Below are positions 17,966 to 26,681 of a stretch of 64,000 nucleotides of DNA, piece by piece. The stretch is from assembly GCF_014502795.1 (NCBI RefSeq), contig NZ_JACVHF010000001.1, forward strand, positions 310,001 through 374,000, written 5' to 3'. How positions within the stretch are numbered: position 1 is the stretch's first letter; each line of letters opens with the position of its first letter. The notes below the pieces were generated by a model. The model made no database searches. It was not told where the DNA came from and saw only the letters and a program-made list of their open reading frames with translations. A program made the translations under genes and the position numbers. The stretch is from Heliobacterium chlorum. GTDB lineage: Bacteria; Bacillota; Desulfitobacteriia; Heliobacteriales; Heliobacteriaceae.

Positions 17966-19347
17966 AGCCCGCAGGCGGCATCATCAGTGACATAGAGCCA
18001 GCCAGTTTGGCCGCCCGAATCGGTCTTCAGAGCGGAGACCGACTCCTATCAATTAATGGCCAGCAGGTTCGCGATGTGCTCGATTACGGATTTTTTATCC
18101 GTGAAGGTAGGGTAAAACTAGAAGTATTGGAAAATGCCACCGGGGAAACCCGGTGGTTTGAGATTGAAAAAGAAGAGGATGACGACTTAGGCATTCACTT
18201 TGCCGACGCAACCTTTGATGGATTGCGCCGCTGCCAAAACCGTTGCCTTTTTTGTTTTGTCGATCAAATGCCTCCAGGCATGCGTCCCTCCTTGTACGCC
18301 AAAGATGACGATTACCGCCATTCCTTCTGGCATGGGAATTTTATCACCTTGACAAACCTCGATGAAGAGGCCTTTCAACGACTTATCTCTCTTCGTCTGA
18401 GTCCGCTCTATATTTCAGTACAGGCCACAGACCCAGAGGTTCGGCAAAAACTGCTCCGCCACCGCCGCGCTGGCGAGATCATGAACCGATTGCGCCAATT
18501 GGCCGACTCCCGGATCCAACTGCACACCCAGATCGTTTGTTGCCCAGGACTGAATGACGGTGCCGTGCTGGAGAAGTCTTTGACAGACCTCTGGTCCCTT
18601 GGCTATTCCCTGGCAAGTGTGTCCGTCGTGCCTGTCGGATTGACGAGCCATCGTCAAGAACTTTTCCCCTTGCGTACCTTTCAGCCCGATGAGGCGAAGA
18701 AAGTGATTGAACTCATGGAAAGGTGGCAGCAGCAGTCTGTAAAGGAGCGTGGCGAGACGGTCTTCTTCGCGGCCGATGAGTTTTATTTGCTTTCCGGAGA
18801 CGATTTTCCTGAATCGGAACGGTATGAAGACTATGCCCAACTGGAAAACGGAGTCGGCCTTTGTCGACTGTTTATGGACGACTGGTATGGGGCCGTCGAG
18901 GAGTTCCTTGAAGAAGCAAAGGGCGGGAAAGCCCTTCGGGCGAGTGACTCGGAGAATCGACAAACCTTTCTGATTACGGGCAAGTCTGGTGGGCGATTTC
19001 TTTCACGGTTGTTAGGCCAGACTGACCAGGATTACGGTATATCCTGGTCAGAACAGGTTGTTCAGGTGGTCACCGTCGAAAACCGTTGTTTTGGCCCTAC
19101 GGTGACCGTGACGGGACTGGTGACAGGCAGAGATGTGATACACACTCTGCAGGGATTGGACAATCCCCCTAAGCCAACGGACAGGATCCTCCTGCCTTCG
19201 GTGATGTTCCGGAGCGAAGGCGATGTCACCTTGGACGATCTGACGCCAGAAGATATTTCGGCAGCCCTTGGCGGGACGCCGGTAGAGGTCATTGAAACGA
19301 GCGGCGATGCACTGTTTAAAAGCTTGATCCAGAACAAGGAACCTTAG
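17962..19347 (+). CDS. DUF512 family PDZ/radical-SAM-like protein
   Basis: This 461-residue protein starts with a PDZ-like domain (GGIISDIEPASLAARIGLQS, residues 5 to about 65). It continues with RRCQNRCLFCFVDQMPPGMR, whose CX3CX2C spacing suggests an Fe-S cluster, and ends in the DUF512 domain (SVVPVGLTSHR, then FAADEFYLLSGDDFP). The family is widespread in Clostridia and is regularly found beside der, as here. Function is unknown. The GTG start is preceded by AAGGAGG and overlaps the upstream gene by four bases. Confidence 0.85.
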   Translation: MKPAGGIISDIEPASLAARIGLQSGDRLLSINGQQVRDVLDYGFFIREGRVKLEVLENATGETRWFEIEKEEDDDLGIHFADATFDGLRRCQNRCLFCFVDQMPPGMRPSLYAKDDDYRHSFWHGNFITLTNLDEEAFQRLISLRLSPLYISVQATDPEVRQKLLRHRRAGEIMNRLRQLADSRIQLHTQIVCCPGLNDGAVLEKSLTDLWSLGYSLASVSVVPVGLTSHRQELFPLRTFQPDEAKKVIELMERWQQQSVKERGETVFFAADEFYLLSGDDFPESERYEDYAQLENGVGLCRLFMDDWYGAVEEFLEEAKGGKALRASDSENRQTFLITGKSGGRFLSRLLGQTDQDYGISWSEQVVQVVTVENRCFGPTVTVTGLVTGRDVIHTLQGLDNPPKPTDRILLPSVMFRSEGDVTLDDLTPEDISAALGGTPVEVIETSGDALFKSLIQNKEP

Positions 19348-19364
19348 AAAGGAAGGTGAAGCCT

Positions 19365-20693
19365 ATGGCCAAACCTATCGTTGCTGTCGTGGGCCGCCCG
19401 AACGTGGGCAAATCCACGCTTTTTAACCGGCTCACTGGTGGAAGAGTCGCGATTGTGGAAGATCGGCCCGGCGTCACCCGGGACCGCTTATACCGGAACG
19501 CCAAATGGCTCAACCGGGATTTTACTCTTGTCGACACGGGCGGACTGGAATTTGGTGCCGACGGAAACCCTTTTTCAGAAGTGATCTATAAGCAGGCTGA
19601 AGCAGCCATAGACGAAGCCGACGTGATCCTCTTTATGGTGGACGGAAAAGCAGGGATCACTGCCGACGACGAAGCGGTGGCAGCGGTGCTGCGTAGAACG
19701 AAGAAACCGGTCTTTCTTGTAGTCAATAAGATCGAGGATTTTTCCCAACGGGATAAATACTATGAGTTTTTTGCGTTAGGCCTCGGCGATCCGATCCCCA
19801 TCTCGGCTTCCCACGGTATGAATACAGGCGATCTATTGGATGCGGTGATCGAAGCTCTGCCGCCGGAAGGTGACGAAGAAGATGATCCCGATACGATCAA
19901 AATCGCTGTTATCGGAAAGCCTAATGTGGGTAAATCGTCCATGGTCAATGCCATTTTGGGAGAAGAGCGAGTCATCGTCTCGAATATTCCCGGCACGACC
20001 CGCGACGCCATCGATACGCCCTTCGAACGTGACGGGAAGCATTATGTGCTCATCGATACGGCCGGCATGCGCCGCAAAGGAAAAATCGATGAATCTGTCG
20101 AACGCTACAGCGTAATGCGCTCGCTGCGGGCCGTGGACCGCAGCGATGTGGTGCTCATGGTCATTGACGCTTCCCAAGGCGTCACCGAGCAAGATAAAAA
20201 GATTGCCGGTTACGCCCATGAAGCCGGTAAAGCCTGTGTGCTTGTGCTGAACAAATGGGATCTGGTTCCCAAGGACGATAAGACGATGAATCGCTTTGAT
20301 AAAGTGGTTCGTTCGGAATTGGGCTTTTTGAATTACGCCCCGACGATTTACGTATCCGCACTGACGGGTCAGCGTCTGCCTAAAATCTTAGAACTGGTTG
20401 ACTTTGTAACAGAACAGGCCAACCGCCGTATCCCCACATCGGTGATCAACGAGTTGATGACCGATATTATCCGTGTAACACCAGCGCCCTCTGATCGAGG
20501 CCGTCGTTTGAAGATCCTATATGTCACGCAGACTTCTGTGAAACCGCCTACCTTTGTCTTTTTTGTCAACGATGAGGAACTCTTTCACTTCTCCTATCAG
20601 CGACATATCATGAACCGGTTTCGGGAAACCTTCGGCTTCGAAGGAACACCGGTCCGCTTTATCATCCGGCAGCGTGAAAAAGAAAAAGAATAG
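19365..20693 (+). CDS. der: Ribosome-associated GTPase Der (EngA)
   Basis: This 442-residue protein has the two tandem GTPase domains unique to Der. The first has GRPNVGKST (10-18) with DTGG and NKIE; the second has GKPNVGKSS with DTAGMRRKGKI and NKWD. A C-terminal KH-like domain ends IIRQREKEKE. It is needed for 50S subunit maturation. The ATG at 19365 is preferred to an in-frame GTG at 19356 because GGAAGG lies at 19351-19356. Confidence 0.97.
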   Translation: MAKPIVAVVGRPNVGKSTLFNRLTGGRVAIVEDRPGVTRDRLYRNAKWLNRDFTLVDTGGLEFGADGNPFSEVIYKQAEAAIDEADVILFMVDGKAGITADDEAVAAVLRRTKKPVFLVVNKIEDFSQRDKYYEFFALGLGDPIPISASHGMNTGDLLDAVIEALPPEGDEEDDPDTIKIAVIGKPNVGKSSMVNAILGEERVIVSNIPGTTRDAIDTPFERDGKHYVLIDTAGMRRKGKIDESVERYSVMRSLRAVDRSDVVLMVIDASQGVTEQDKKIAGYAHEAGKACVLVLNKWDLVPKDDKTMNRFDKVVRSELGFLNYAPTIYVSALTGQRLPKILELVDFVTEQANRRIPTSVINELMTDIIRVTPAPSDRGRRLKILYVTQTSVKPPTFVFFVNDEELFHFSYQRHIMNRFRETFGFEGTPVRFIIRQREKEKE

Positions 20694-20705
20694 AAGGGTA
20701 GCCGA

Positions 20706-21326
20706 TTGCTTATGACAACAGCAATGAGCTTGACAATGGATTGGTCATCGCTGGGGTTAATCCTGCTGTCATTCTTTCTCGGATCGATTCCCTTCGCCTA
20801 TCTAGCCGGCAAGGCTAAGGGCATAGACATTCGCAAACACGGGAGCGGCAATATCGGTGCGACCAATGCCTTCCGAGTGCTCGGTGCCACCATGGGCGCT
20901 GCAGTGCTGCTTCTTGATGCTGGAAAAGCGGCCTTAGCCACCTGGCTGGGACAACCTTACGGGGGTACGATGGCGGTCTTCGCTGGCTTGGCGGCCATCC
21001 TCGGACATACCTTTTCGCCTTTTATGAAGTTCAAAGGGGGAAAAGGGGTCGCCAGTGCTGCCGGTGTGGTGCTTACGATCGCTCCGTTGATCGCCTTGAT
21101 CTGTCTTGTCGCATTCGCACTGGCCGTGTATTTGACCAGTTACGTTTCGGTCGGTTCCATCTTGGCGGCAGTGCTCTTGCCGTTGCTCATGTATTTTCTT
21201 GGTAAACCTGTGGCCTATCAGGTCTTTGCCTTAGCTGTTTCTCTTTTTGTCATTTACCGCCACCGGTCTAACATCAAGCGGTTGATGGAAGGCACAGAGA
21301 ACCCCATCCGGCGGAAAACAACATAA
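20706..21326 (+). CDS. plsY: Glycerol-3-phosphate acyltransferase PlsY
   Basis: This 206-residue membrane enzyme transfers acyl groups from acyl-phosphate to glycerol-3-phosphate in phospholipid synthesis. The three conserved loop motifs are visible: GSIPFAYLAGK, HGSGNIGATNAFRVLG, and HTFSPFMKFKGGKGVASAAG. The start is uncertain: TTG 20706, ATG 20712 or ATG 20724 are all in frame, with AGAAGGGT upstream. The next gene makes its substrate. Confidence 0.95.
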   Translation: MLMTTAMSLTMDWSSLGLILLSFFLGSIPFAYLAGKAKGIDIRKHGSGNIGATNAFRVLGATMGAAVLLLDAGKAALATWLGQPYGGTMAVFAGLAAILGHTFSPFMKFKGGKGVASAAGVVLTIAPLIALICLVAFALAVYLTSYVSVGSILAAVLLPLLMYFLGKPVAYQVFALAVSLFVIYRHRSNIKRLMEGTENPIRRKTT

Positions 21327-21447
21327 TTGATTTAACTGTTTCCGGCCTGTATCGTTATTGGGATTTTTGTCGTACCGAGTCTGTTCGTCGGAGGGTTTCA
21401 TTGACTATCTACCGGTGACCTATTTAAAAGTGGGAGGTCGTGGATCT

Positions 21448-22479
21448 ATGCAGTTAGAAAAAGTAGCCGTCCTTGGTGCAGGGAGCTGGGGAACTGCTCT
21501 CGGCCGTCTGTTGGCCCAACAGGGCAAGCAAGTATTCCTTTGGGCACGTCGCGTCGACCTGGCTAAGGACATAAACAGTTATCGAGAAAACCGCCGCTAT
21601 CTCCCTGGAGTTTTGTTGCCTGCTCGCCTTCGGGCTAATTCAAAACTCGATGAAGTGATTGAAGGGGCCAAAGTCATCGTCCTGACAGTTCCTTCCTCTG
21701 CGCTGCGAGAAACGGTCGCCTCCATACAAGAAAAACTATCTGACGATGTGCTTATCGTCAGCACCGCGAAGGGCATCGATCCGGAGACGGGAAAGCGTCC
21801 CTCCCAGATTTTGCAGGAGGTACTTCCGAAACACCTAGCAGAGCGAGTGGTCATCCTGTCAGGACCCAGCCATGCGGAAGAGGTGGCTCGCGATATTCCC
21901 ACGACCGTCGTAGTCTCTTCCGTCTCCCGGGCCATGGCAGAACAAGCTCAGGACTTGTTCATGAACTCCTATTTCCGGGTATATACAAACCCTGACCTGC
22001 TTGGCGTGGAATTGGGCGGCGCTTTGAAAAATATCATCGCTCTCGCCTGTGGCGTCGCAGAAGGATTAGGTTTCGGCGACAATACGAAGGCAGCCCTTGT
22101 CACACGCGGTCTGGCTGAAATCATCCGTCTCGGCGGCGCTATGGGTGCAAACGTAGCCACTTTCTCTGGGCTGGCCGGACTGGGCGATCTCGTCGTCACC
22201 TGTACGAGCAAACATTCTCGGAATATGCGTTTCGGTGCTTTTCTGGGCAAGGGCAAATCGGTGGAAGAGGCCTTAAACCTGGTCGGACAAACGGTTGAAG
22301 GAGTTCGAACCACCCAGGCTGCCTATAAATTGGCCCAGGATATGGGCGTTGAAATGCCCATCACGGCCGAATGTTACAAAGTGCTCTTCGAAAATCACCC
22401 TCCCGATGAAGCCGTGGACAACCTCATGAGCCGGATCAAGACCCATGAAGTGGAAGAAGGCTTCGACGACTGGAAGTAA
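21448..22479 (+). CDS. gpsA: Glycerol-3-phosphate dehydrogenase [NAD(P)+]
   Basis: This 343-residue enzyme makes sn-glycerol-3-phosphate from dihydroxyacetone phosphate, supplying PlsY. It has the N-terminal VAVLGAGSWGTALG, SGPSHAEEVARDIPT, and the catalytic-lysine region LGGALKNIIALACGVAEGLGFGDN. The start at 21448 follows GGGAGGTCG and gives the usual length; an in-frame ATG at 21358 would add 30 residues with no family support. Confidence 0.96.
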   Translation: MQLEKVAVLGAGSWGTALGRLLAQQGKQVFLWARRVDLAKDINSYRENRRYLPGVLLPARLRANSKLDEVIEGAKVIVLTVPSSALRETVASIQEKLSDDVLIVSTAKGIDPETGKRPSQILQEVLPKHLAERVVILSGPSHAEEVARDIPTTVVVSSVSRAMAEQAQDLFMNSYFRVYTNPDLLGVELGGALKNIIALACGVAEGLGFGDNTKAALVTRGLAEIIRLGGAMGANVATFSGLAGLGDLVVTCTSKHSRNMRFGAFLGKGKSVEEALNLVGQTVEGVRTTQAAYKLAQDMGVEMPITAECYKVLFENHPPDEAVDNLMSRIKTHEVEEGFDDWK

Positions 22480-22494
22480 CCGATAAAAAAGCTC

Positions 22495-22523
22495 TTGTCT
22501 TTCCGATGAGCCTATGCTATTGT
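22495..22523 (+). promoter_or_regulatory. Candidate promoter of the aroF leader
   Basis: TTGTCT (22495-22500), a 17-base spacer and TATTGT (22518-22523), with TGC just before the -10 box (extended -10), lie immediately upstream of the first T-box Stem I. Confidence 0.5.
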
Positions 22524-22550
22524 AAATAACAACTCCACATTGGCAAAAGC

Positions 22551-22852
22551 GATGACAGAGAAAAGTAGGTCAGACCCAGCCTTACAGGGAGGAAACGTCG
22601 TCGATTGAGAGCGTTTCCAAGTGTATGACTGTCCGAAGTTCCCTCTGGAGCTGCTAGCTGAAGCCGGAAATAATCCCGGTGAGTAGGTGAGGCCGTAGAC
22701 TTCCGACGTTACCAGGAAGGGAGTATCGGAACCGGGTTCCCGTACTCTGTGCATGAGGTGGATCGATGACGCTATAGCGTTATGGATTAACCAGGGTGGT
22801 ACCGCGTTAAGCAAAAGCTTTTCGTCCCTGAGAGGATGAAAAGCTTTTTTAT
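22551..22852 (+). promoter_or_regulatory. First T-box leader of aroF, probable phenylalanine specifier
   Basis: A complete T-box is visible. Stem I is closed by CAGAG (22556-22560) with CTCTG (22643-22647); the AGTA box is at 22564-22567, and GGTCAG pairs with CTGTCC above it. GAA at 22635-22637 is followed by one base and TTC (22639-22641), the likely Phe specifier. The T-box sequence AGGGTGGTACCGCG is at 22793-22806, and the terminator (AAAAGCTTTT with AAAAGCTTTTTT) ends near 22852. Low charged tRNA(Phe) would therefore promote transcription of DAHP synthase. Confidence 0.9.
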
Positions 22853-23025
22853 TTTCCTCTATCACTTTGCGCAGGTATGGTTTAATCTCGCTTCCCGCAC
22901 TCTATCAATGAGCGGATCGCTCCCGATGCGAAAACATTGCTTTCAGGAGCCGATCAATCAGGGTGGTACCACGGATGCCCCGCAGCGTTCGTCCCTCTTC
23001 CAGGGACAGCTGCGGGGTTTTTAAT
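22853..23025 (+). promoter_or_regulatory. Second, shortened T-box element of aroF
   Basis: A second T-box sequence, AGGGTGGTACCACG (22960-22973), is followed by its own terminator: CCCCGCAGC pairs with GCTGCGGGG, enclosing GTCCCT-CTTCC-AGGGAC, then TTTTT (22978-23022). Only about 107 bases separate it from the preceding terminator, against about 240 in the first unit, and no AGTA/GAA specifier module was found. It is either a degenerate copy or uses a reduced Stem I. Confidence 0.8.
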
Positions 23026-23057
23026 TTTCATCAATAAAAAATTTGGAGGGATCCCCG

Positions 23058-24071
23058 ATGATTATCGTCATGAATCCTAACGCTACGGCAAGCCAAATCG
23101 ACAACATCAACAAAACCTTGACTGAATATGGTTTCACCGGACATTCGATTCACGGTGTAAACCGCATCGTCATCGGTGCTGTCGGCGACCGCCAGGCGAT
23201 CGCCTCTTTAGGGCTGGAAGCCATGGCAGGAGTTGAAAAAGTGGTTCCCATTCGCCGTCCTTATAAACTGGTCAGCCGGGAAGCGAAAAAAGAGGATACG
23301 GTCATCACCGTTAAAGATGTAGCGATCGGCGGAGAGTCGGTCGCTTTGATCGCTGGTCCCTGTGCGGTAGAGAGCATCGAGCAGATGATGCTGGCTGCTG
23401 AGAAAGTGCGTTTAGCTGGAGCCAAAATCCTGCGGGGCGGCACCTTCAAACCTCGAACATCTCCCTACGCCTTTCAAGGGCTCGAGGAAGAAGGGTTAAA
23501 GATTCTGAACACTGCCGGTCGTTTCGCCGGGTTGCCCACCGTAACGGAAGTGATTGACCTTCCCAGTTTGGAGATGGCCTCCAGGTATGTAGATATGCTT
23601 CAGATTGGCGCTCGCAACATGCAGAATTTCCGTCTGCTCCAGGCCGTCGGCCAAACGCGCCTGCCGGTGATTTTGAAACGGGGCTTATCGGCAACGATCG
23701 AAGAGTGGTTGATGGCCGCGGAATATATCATGGCACAAGGCAACAGCCAGATCATTCTCTGTGAGCGAGGGATTCGGACTTTCGAAACAGCCACTCGCAA
23801 CACCCTCGACCTGAGCGCAGTACCCCTCGTTAAAGAACTGTCCCATTTACCGATTTTGGTGGATCCCAGCCACTCGACCGGCGCTTCTCGGCTGGTAGCC
23901 TCCATGTCCCGTGCCGCTGTTGCTGCCGGCGCCGACGGTTTGTTGGTCGAAGTTCATCCAGAACCGTGTAAAGCCCTTTGTGATGGACCACAGTCCCTGG
24001 AGCCGGAGGATTTCACCTGCATGGTCGAGTCCCTTCGACCGATCGCCGCAGCGGTGGGACGAGAGATATAA
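23058..24071 (+). CDS. aroF: 3-deoxy-7-phosphoheptulonate (DAHP) synthase
   Basis: This 337-residue enzyme condenses phosphoenolpyruvate with erythrose-4-phosphate, the first step to aromatic amino acids. It is the type I-beta form with an N-terminal ferredoxin-like regulatory domain (MIIVMNPNATASQIDNI to about residue 70), then LIAGPCAVES, GGTFKPRTSPYAFQG, ARNMQNF, LKRG and DPSHSTG. The ATG at 23058 follows GGAGGG by seven bases; TTG 23043 is less likely. Control is by the tandem T-box leader and probably by feedback at the N-terminal domain. Confidence 0.95.
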   Translation: MIIVMNPNATASQIDNINKTLTEYGFTGHSIHGVNRIVIGAVGDRQAIASLGLEAMAGVEKVVPIRRPYKLVSREAKKEDTVITVKDVAIGGESVALIAGPCAVESIEQMMLAAEKVRLAGAKILRGGTFKPRTSPYAFQGLEEEGLKILNTAGRFAGLPTVTEVIDLPSLEMASRYVDMLQIGARNMQNFRLLQAVGQTRLPVILKRGLSATIEEWLMAAEYIMAQGNSQIILCERGIRTFETATRNTLDLSAVPLVKELSHLPILVDPSHSTGASRLVASMSRAAVAAGADGLLVEVHPEPCKALCDGPQSLEPEDFTCMVESLRPIAAAVGREI

Positions 24072-24363
24072 AGTCAGAACCCCTTGGAAGCTAAATCATT
24101 AACACCACTGATTTACTATGCTACTGCTCAGGTAAGGTGAAGTTATAAAAGAACGAGCCAAGGCATATCCATTGCAACGGGGCCCAGGTACCACTGATAG
24201 AGCGACTTGTTGCGATTTTAACCGTCTTTATCGGCCCTAGCCTGTCATAGAGAACAGGCTGCGCTCATATACATTCTAGCGTTAGGCCTGTCAGCGGAAA
24301 TATTTGGGGTGGGAACCCAACCGAGCGGCCAGGGCAGACAACCGATAAGGAGGGAAAACCGCG
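24072..24363 (+). other. Gap upstream of spoIVA
   Basis: No gene is seen in these 292 bases. A hairpin AGCCTGT-CATAGAGA-ACAGGCT lies at about 24239-24261. GTCATAG (24244-24250) and CATATACATT (24266-24275) loosely resemble the -35 and -10 elements of sporulation sigma-E promoters, expected for spoIVA, but the spacing does not fit well. AGGAGGG (24349-24355) is the spoIVA ribosome binding site. No T-rich terminator for aroF was found. Confidence 0.35.
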
Positions 24364-25842
24364 ATGGAGAAAATGGATATTTTCCGTGATATCAGTGACC
24401 GCACAGGAGGAGACATCTATATCGGGGTGGTAGGCCCGGTCCGCACGGGTAAGTCCACCTTCATTAAACGGTTCATGGAACTGTTAGTATTGCCGAATAT
24501 CAAGAATATCCATGATAAAGAGCGGGCCCGGGATGAACTGCCTCAATCCGGCGCCGGCCGGACGATCATGACGACAGAACCCAAATTTATTCCGAACGAA
24601 GCCGTAGAGATTGGCGTGAAAAATGGCGTCAAGATGCGGGTTCGCATGGTCGACTGCGTTGGCTATTCAGTCGAAGGTGCTTTGGGTTATGAAGAAGAAG
24701 ACGGGGCTCGGATGGTGATGACTCCCTGGTCAGAGACTGAGATGCCCTTTCAAGATGCAGCTGAGATGGGGACACGAAAGGTCATCGCTGATCACTCGAC
24801 CATCGGCCTCGTCATCACCACCGACGGCAGCATCACTGATTTGCCCCGTGACGGATATGTAGAAGCAGAAGAACGGGTCGTCGACGAGTTGAAGGAACTC
24901 CGTAAACCCTTCGTCGTCGTGCTCAACTCGCTTCGTCCCCACTCGAGGGAAACAGCCGAACTGGCCTATAACCTGGAAGGGTTATATCAAGTTCCCGTCC
25001 TTCCTTTGAACGTGACCGAACTGAGTCAAGACGACGTCCTGAAGATTCTCGAAGAGGCCTTGTATGAATTTCCTGTCACCGAGGTCAATATCAATCTCCC
25101 TCTCTGGATTGAAGAGCTTGACAATAAACATCCTCTGCGCCAGAAGTATGAGGGGGCTGTGCGTGACACCATTTCCCAGGTAAAGCGCCTGCGCGATATC
25201 GATCTGGCTGTGGAGACGCTGGCCGATTATGATTTCATCGAAGATGTATACCTGCAGGAAATGAATCTAGGTACCGGTGTGGCCGCTATTGAGATGACCG
25301 CGCCGGAAGGCATGTTCTATCAGGTCCTGCAGGAAGAGAGTGGCTTCACCATCACTGGCGAACATGACCTGCTTCGCCTGATGAAAGAATTGGCTAAGGC
25401 GAAACGGGAGTATGACAAAGTGGCCACAGCCTTAGATGATGTGAGGGAAGTGGGCTATGGTGTCGTCAACCCGAGCCTCGATGAGATGTTCCTGGAAGAA
25501 CCGGAACTGATCAAGCAGGGGAACCGTTTTGGAGTAAAACTTAAAGCGAGCGCACCTTCCTTACACATCATCCGCGCTGATATCACCACAGAGATTACAC
25601 CGATCATCGGCACGGAGAAGCAATGCGAAGAACTGGTCCGTTACATCCTCGAAGAGTTTGAAGAAAATCCGCAAAAAATCTGGGAGTCCAATATCTTTGG
25701 CAAATCCCTTCATGATCTGGTCCGTGAAGGGGTACAAAACAAACTGCAGCGCATGCCAGAAAACGTTCAAGGTAAACTTCAGGAGACATTGCAGCGCATC
25801 GTCAATGAAGGAAATGGTGGACTCATCTGCATCATTATTTAA
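24364..25842 (+). CDS. spoIVA: Stage IV sporulation protein A
   Basis: This 492-residue ATPase forms the basement layer of the spore coat on the forespore surface. It starts DIFRDISDRTGGDIYIGVVG, has the Walker A motif GPVRTGKS (24-31), VDCVGYSVEGALGYEEEDG, and the conserved C-terminal end GNGGLICIII, which matters for membrane anchoring in the family. Length matches the family. It shows that the organism, or a recent ancestor, forms endospores. Confidence 0.97.
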   Translation: MEKMDIFRDISDRTGGDIYIGVVGPVRTGKSTFIKRFMELLVLPNIKNIHDKERARDELPQSGAGRTIMTTEPKFIPNEAVEIGVKNGVKMRVRMVDCVGYSVEGALGYEEEDGARMVMTPWSETEMPFQDAAEMGTRKVIADHSTIGLVITTDGSITDLPRDGYVEAEERVVDELKELRKPFVVVLNSLRPHSRETAELAYNLEGLYQVPVLPLNVTELSQDDVLKILEEALYEFPVTEVNINLPLWIEELDNKHPLRQKYEGAVRDTISQVKRLRDIDLAVETLADYDFIEDVYLQEMNLGTGVAAIEMTAPEGMFYQVLQEESGFTITGEHDLLRLMKELAKAKREYDKVATALDDVREVGYGVVNPSLDEMFLEEPELIKQGNRFGVKLKASAPSLHIIRADITTEITPIIGTEKQCEELVRYILEEFEENPQKIWESNIFGKSLHDLVREGVQNKLQRMPENVQGKLQETLQRIVNEGNGGLICIII

Positions 25843-25848
25843 GCACGA

Positions 25849-25876
25849 AGCCGGGAACGAGAACCCGGCTTTTTTC
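25849..25876 (+). terminator. Intrinsic terminator of spoIVA
   Basis: AGCCGGG (25849-25855) and CCCGGCT (25864-25870) form the stem and are followed by TTTTT. Confidence 0.9.
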
Positions 25877-25962
25877 CTTATCCCGGCAGGAAGGGTTTTT
25901 ATGACCGAAGGTGGTATTAATAATAAAGCTTATTATATTAAAGGAAAGGAGATTTCAACGAA

Positions 25963-26565
25963 GTGAAAATCGTCCTTATTAACGGAAGCCCAAATCCAGA
26001 AGGCAACACAGCCCAACTGCTTCAAGCGGCAGCCGATGAAATCGTTCAAGCAGGTTTGCAAGTCCAATGGATACAGGTGCCGACAGTGCTCGCCAAGGCT
26101 AAACACCCTTTCTGCACCGCCTGTTCCAATCCTTGTTCGACCGTTTGCTATAAAGGAACTGAGTTGGAACAAGCTTTTGCCGATATCGCCGACGCTGACG
26201 GGGTCATCATCGGCAGCCCTGTTTATTTCGGCACCGTAAGCGCCCAATTGAAAGCTTTTTTTGATAAAACACGCAAAGTGCGTGGAGACAAAGCTTGGTA
26301 CGGAATTCCTGGAGGCACCGTCACGACGGGAGCTTCCAAATACGGCGGCCAAGAGACGACGACAAGGGCCATCCATGACATGATGCTCGTTCAAGGAATG
26401 ACTTTAGTCGGCGACGGACACGTTGATCATGACTGCGGCCATTTCGGCGCATCGGCACAGAAACCAGCTCAGCAGGATCAGGACGGACTGAAGCGGGCCA
26501 GGATTCTCGGCAAACGGCTCGTAGAAGCAGCTCGAATGTTTCGAGCAGGCAAGAAGAGTAAATAA
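25963..26565 (+). CDS. NAD(P)H-dependent FMN reductase / flavodoxin-like protein
   Basis: This 200-residue protein has a flavodoxin fold: IVLINGSPNPEGNTAQLL binds FMN phosphate, GVIIGSPVYFGTVSAQLKAFFD is the second FMN loop, and GGTVTTGASKYGGQE the third. A cysteine cluster (FCTACSNPCSTVC, about 47-59) is reminiscent of iron-sulfur flavoproteins but its spacing is not the canonical one. It is probably a soluble NAD(P)H:quinone or redox partner enzyme. The GTG start has AAAGGAGA about ten bases upstream. It stands alone between spoIVA and the dGTPase gene. Confidence 0.8.
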   Translation: MKIVLINGSPNPEGNTAQLLQAAADEIVQAGLQVQWIQVPTVLAKAKHPFCTACSNPCSTVCYKGTELEQAFADIADADGVIIGSPVYFGTVSAQLKAFFDKTRKVRGDKAWYGIPGGTVTTGASKYGGQETTTRAIHDMMLVQGMTLVGDGHVDHDCGHFGASAQKPAQQDQDGLKRARILGKRLVEAARMFRAGKKSK

Positions 26566-26681
26566 GCAGCAGCACACTGTCGTTACAATGCAAAGGTTAC
26601 TGGCGACGCATAAGCTCGATTGTTAAAAGTCGTATTCCTGAAAGGCCTTTAGAAGAAGGAATCTGACGGAGGGAGAACTCT

